This document shows, one piece after another, positions 43,025 through 44,547 of a stretch of 44,547 nt of DNA (positions are counted from its first letter, which is position 1; the number at the start of each line of letters is the position of its first letter). Both the position numbers and the translations under genes were made by a program. The notes beneath the pieces are model-generated. The model had not been told where the DNA came from. It did not search any database and worked only from the letters and a program-made list of their open reading frames with translations. The stretch comes from Vibrio agarilyticus (GTDB lineage: Bacteria; Pseudomonadota; Gammaproteobacteria; Enterobacterales; Vibrionaceae), in contig NZ_JABAIK010000025.1 in the NCBI RefSeq assembly GCF_012641465.1, positions 1 through 44,547 of the forward strand. Direction: 5' to 3'.

Positions 43025-43060
43025 TGGGATAACCGTGCAAAATAATGCACGGTTATCCCA
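43025..43060. terminator. Strong hairpin between the LexA box and the cassettes
   Basis: TGGGATAACCGTGCA / TGCACGGTTATCCCA is a perfect 15-base stem with a 6-base loop, followed on the plus strand by GCTCAATTTTTA. It may be a terminator or an insulator before the cassette array. No plus-strand gene precedes it. Confidence 0.6.
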
Positions 43061-43127
43061 GCTCAATTTTTATATCTATCTGAATCTAAAAGTAAATTTT
43101 GATAGGCATGAGATAATCGAGCGCAGC

Positions 43128-43134
43128 GTTAAGC
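43128..43134 (+). other. Possible integron recombination core (attI or worn attC)
   Basis: GTTAAGC fits the core GTTRRRY and is framed by GAGCGCAGC and GCGCAATGCTC, which are partly inverted. It precedes the first cassette gene. Because cassettes are oriented to the right, an attachment site would be expected about here, but the short core alone is weak evidence. Confidence 0.3.
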
Positions 43135-43308
43135 GCAATGCTCGCTTTTGCCAGAAGTAAGTACTCAAAATTGCGAACCCAATGCTATTCAACTGATTGA
43201 TTAAAAAACGATTTCGGGAGTATAGTGAGAGGAAAAGTGAAGCAAGCACTCTGCGTGATAAACAGAATGCTGTTTAATACACTGTTATACACTTTAAGGA
43301 AAATAATA

Positions 43309-43716
43309 ATGAGAAAGTTGGTTGGTTCGTGCCTTTGCCAGAAGGTACAAATAGAAGTCCCAGATGATTTTGAGTATATGGGTAATTGTCATTGTTCAGA
43401 GTGTCGCAAGTTCACAGGCTCGGATTACTCTTCGGTTGGAGGCTTAAGCTCGGAGAATTTTAGTTTTAAAGCTGGTGAAGAGTTTGTGTCTGTGTTTCCT
43501 AAAAGTGAGGATACGGAACTAGCATTTTGCAGTAGCTGTGGCTCTAGCTTGTATTCAAGAAAGCTGAAAACAGGTAAACATAATATTCGTTTGGGTATCC
43601 TAGATGACATCCCGACACATAAGCCGAGCTTTCATATTTTTACAGTTTCTAAAGCTCCTTGGAATGAAATCACTGATGGCTTAAAGCAGTTCAAGAAAGG
43701 GCCCGTAAAATCATAA
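43309..43716 (+). CDS. GFA-family zinc protein in an integron cassette
   Basis: A 135-residue protein of the glutathione-dependent formaldehyde-activating (GFA/CENP-V) family. Zinc-binding Cys occur in SCLC (8 and 10), NCHCSEC (27, 29, 32) and FCSSC (74, 77), as expected for a two-zinc fold. Family proteins bind zinc and often glutathione, but many are not formaldehyde enzymes, so the activity is open. The ATG at 43309 has AAGGA 8 nt upstream; an in-frame ATG at 43225 is rejected. An attC site follows 14 bases after the stop, which places the gene in a cassette. The gene has lower GC than the chromosomal genes. Confidence 0.88.
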   Translation: MRKLVGSCLCQKVQIEVPDDFEYMGNCHCSECRKFTGSDYSSVGGLSSENFSFKAGEEFVSVFPKSEDTELAFCSSCGSSLYSRKLKTGKHNIRLGILDDIPTHKPSFHIFTVSKAPWNEITDGLKQFKKGPVKS

Positions 43717-43730
43717 TCACTTTGCCACGT

Positions 43731-43835
43731 GTATAACAAAGCAATCAAGGTGACCCGTTACACTCGGCGGTTTTGGTGTGAAGTTTAGTGTGCTTTGTTG
43801 GTTCCGTGCTGGGCACCTTATTGCAGGCGTTAGGC
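43731..43835 (+). other. Integron attC site (Vibrio type)
   Basis: A 105-base element from GTATAACAAAGCAATC to the core GTTAGGC at 43829-43835. Its arms pair: GCAATCAAGGTG against CACCTTATTGC (reverse complement GCAATAAGGTG), leaving one extrahelical base as attC sites do. The interior has CACTCGGCGGTTTTGGTGTG, typical of vibrio attC repeats. Confidence 0.9.
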
Positions 43836-43853
43836 TTCTAGGAGGAGCACTAG

Positions 43854-44504
43854 ATGATAAGACAGGCGGTTTGGGCATTTCTACGTCTTGTAGCTGTTTT
43901 ATTTCTATACCTGCCCGTAGCGTATGCGTTTTTGATCATTATTCAAATATCTCGTCCTCGATTCCTCGAAATGAACTGGGATGCTTATATTTGGTTTACA
44001 GTCTTGCTATTGGTTGTAGGCTATTGCTTGTTTCATTTTTCACGTACAAAAGAGTTTGGAAAACTGTTTCTAATTAGCGTACTCGGGGTCTCTGTGCTAA
44101 TGATGTATGAAGGTCAGTCTTATACAATCAGCACCCTGGACATATCAGCGAATGCCTTGTACGTAGCTTTTCTGTTCTTGATTCCAGCAATTCACTTTAT
44201 ATTGCCTTCAGTATGGACGAGACCGTTTTTGTTTTTGCTTCCTGTTAGTGCTTTGAGTTGGTTTTTACGAATGTCTATATATCAGCCGGTTTGTTTTTCT
44301 TATGAGCTATACGTAAGTAAGTCAACGTTGAGTCCAGAGCAGTACGATAAGGTTTTTGAATTAGTGCTACAAAGTTTCCCAACCACGTTTATCGGTGGAT
44401 CAATGGCATTTGGGCTATTAATCCCATATTGGTTCGCTTTGTATGGTCCTAACCCTGCCTCAACGTACAGAAGCCTAACAAGAGACTATGGCGTCAATAG
44501 TTAA
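43854..44504 (+). CDS. Integral membrane protein of unknown function in an integron cassette
   Basis: A 216-residue protein with about six or seven hydrophobic helices, including LRLVAVLFLYLPVAYAFLII at the N-terminus and MAFGLLIPYWFALYG near the end. I recognise no family. The ATG at 43854 has GGAG 6 nt upstream and starts 18 bases after the preceding attC core, a normal cassette spacing. The last 11 codons overlap the left arm of the next attC site (GCCTAAC at 44473), which is common for cassette genes. AT-rich codon use sets it apart from the chromosomal genes. Confidence 0.8.
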   Translation: MIRQAVWAFLRLVAVLFLYLPVAYAFLIIIQISRPRFLEMNWDAYIWFTVLLLVVGYCLFHFSRTKEFGKLFLISVLGVSVLMMYEGQSYTISTLDISANALYVAFLFLIPAIHFILPSVWTRPFLFLLPVSALSWFLRMSIYQPVCFSYELYVSKSTLSPEQYDKVFELVLQSFPTTFIGGSMAFGLLIPYWFALYGPNPASTYRSLTRDYGVNS

Positions 44505-44547
44505 TTTTTGACGCTATCTTTATTCCACATTGCGCCGTCTCTTAGCA
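44473..44547 (+). other. Integron attC site, cut by the window end
   Basis: The left core GCCTAAC fits RYYYAAC, and the arm AACAAGAGAC near the start pairs with GTCTCTTAGC at the window end. An inner pair GCGTCA / TGACGC lies between. The right core GTTRRRY is expected just past 44547. Confidence 0.75.

Noticed and set aside
43011-43163. Plus-strand open frame of 50 codons starting at 43011
   Set aside because: It runs through the 15-base hairpin and the candidate recombination core, with only a weak GGTG site. Chance is likelier.
1-44547. CRISPR array or tRNA genes
   Set aside because: Repeats are dispersed and palindromic, not spaced direct repeats, and I saw no cloverleaf sequence.

Overview
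The window looks like a chromosomal segment of a marine Vibrio or close relative. It carries a Vibrio-type integron attC site and cassettes at the right edge, two families of short palindromic repeats ending in TATACCC/GGGTATA, and mostly Vibrio-like proteins. I identified everything by reading the sequence and from family knowledge, with no database search. I saw no rRNA, tRNA, CRISPR array or transposase.

Bases 1-23030 are a purine catabolism locus split into several units. On the minus strand lie an oxamate-amidohydrolase-like Ntn hydrolase (cut by the window edge), a PuuE-type allantoinase fused to an amidase, and a RutR-like TetR regulator. On the plus strand lie an ABC importer (one ATPase, two permeases) and, after a 4.6 kb AT-rich interruption, a long operon: substrate-binding protein, xdhA, xdhB, xdhC, uraD, uraH, guaD, puuD. 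Together these would import purines or nucleosides, convert guanine and hypoxanthine to urate, and carry urate through 5-hydroxyisourate and OHCU to allantoin and allantoate. The amidase and Ntn hydrolase may act on later oxalurate and oxamate steps. Three intergenic RutR-like palindromes sit before the three main transcription units. The interruption (about 8770-13200) holds a pilin, a tandem NTF2-like protein, a small secreted protein and a DUF262/DUF1524 (GmrSD-like) protein.

Bases 23400-33150 hold a carbohydrate-type set: a large lipoprotein with jelly-roll-like modules, an AEC carrier, a sodium:solute symporter, a chemoreceptor, an MhpD-type hydratase and a DEHU-reductase-like dehydrogenase. 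The symporter and reductase resemble those of Vibrio alginate clusters, but no lyase is present. An orphan TctC-type receptor follows.

Bases 34500-42400 hold two fructose-type PTS permeases, a NupC-type nucleoside transporter, a YeiL-like Crp/Fnr regulator, purine nucleoside phosphorylase DeoD and an AraC regulator. A perfect palindrome, GGACA-N2-TGTCC, lies in the promoter regions of nupC, deoD/crp and PTS/araC, which suggests one regulon.

Bases 42400-44547 are repeats, a LexA box before a tiny ORF split by a repeat, and two integron cassettes (a GFA-family protein and a membrane protein) with attC sites. No integrase gene is visible. The repeats also touch genes: one supplies the last codons and stop of puuD, and another runs into the 3' end of the Ntn hydrolase gene.
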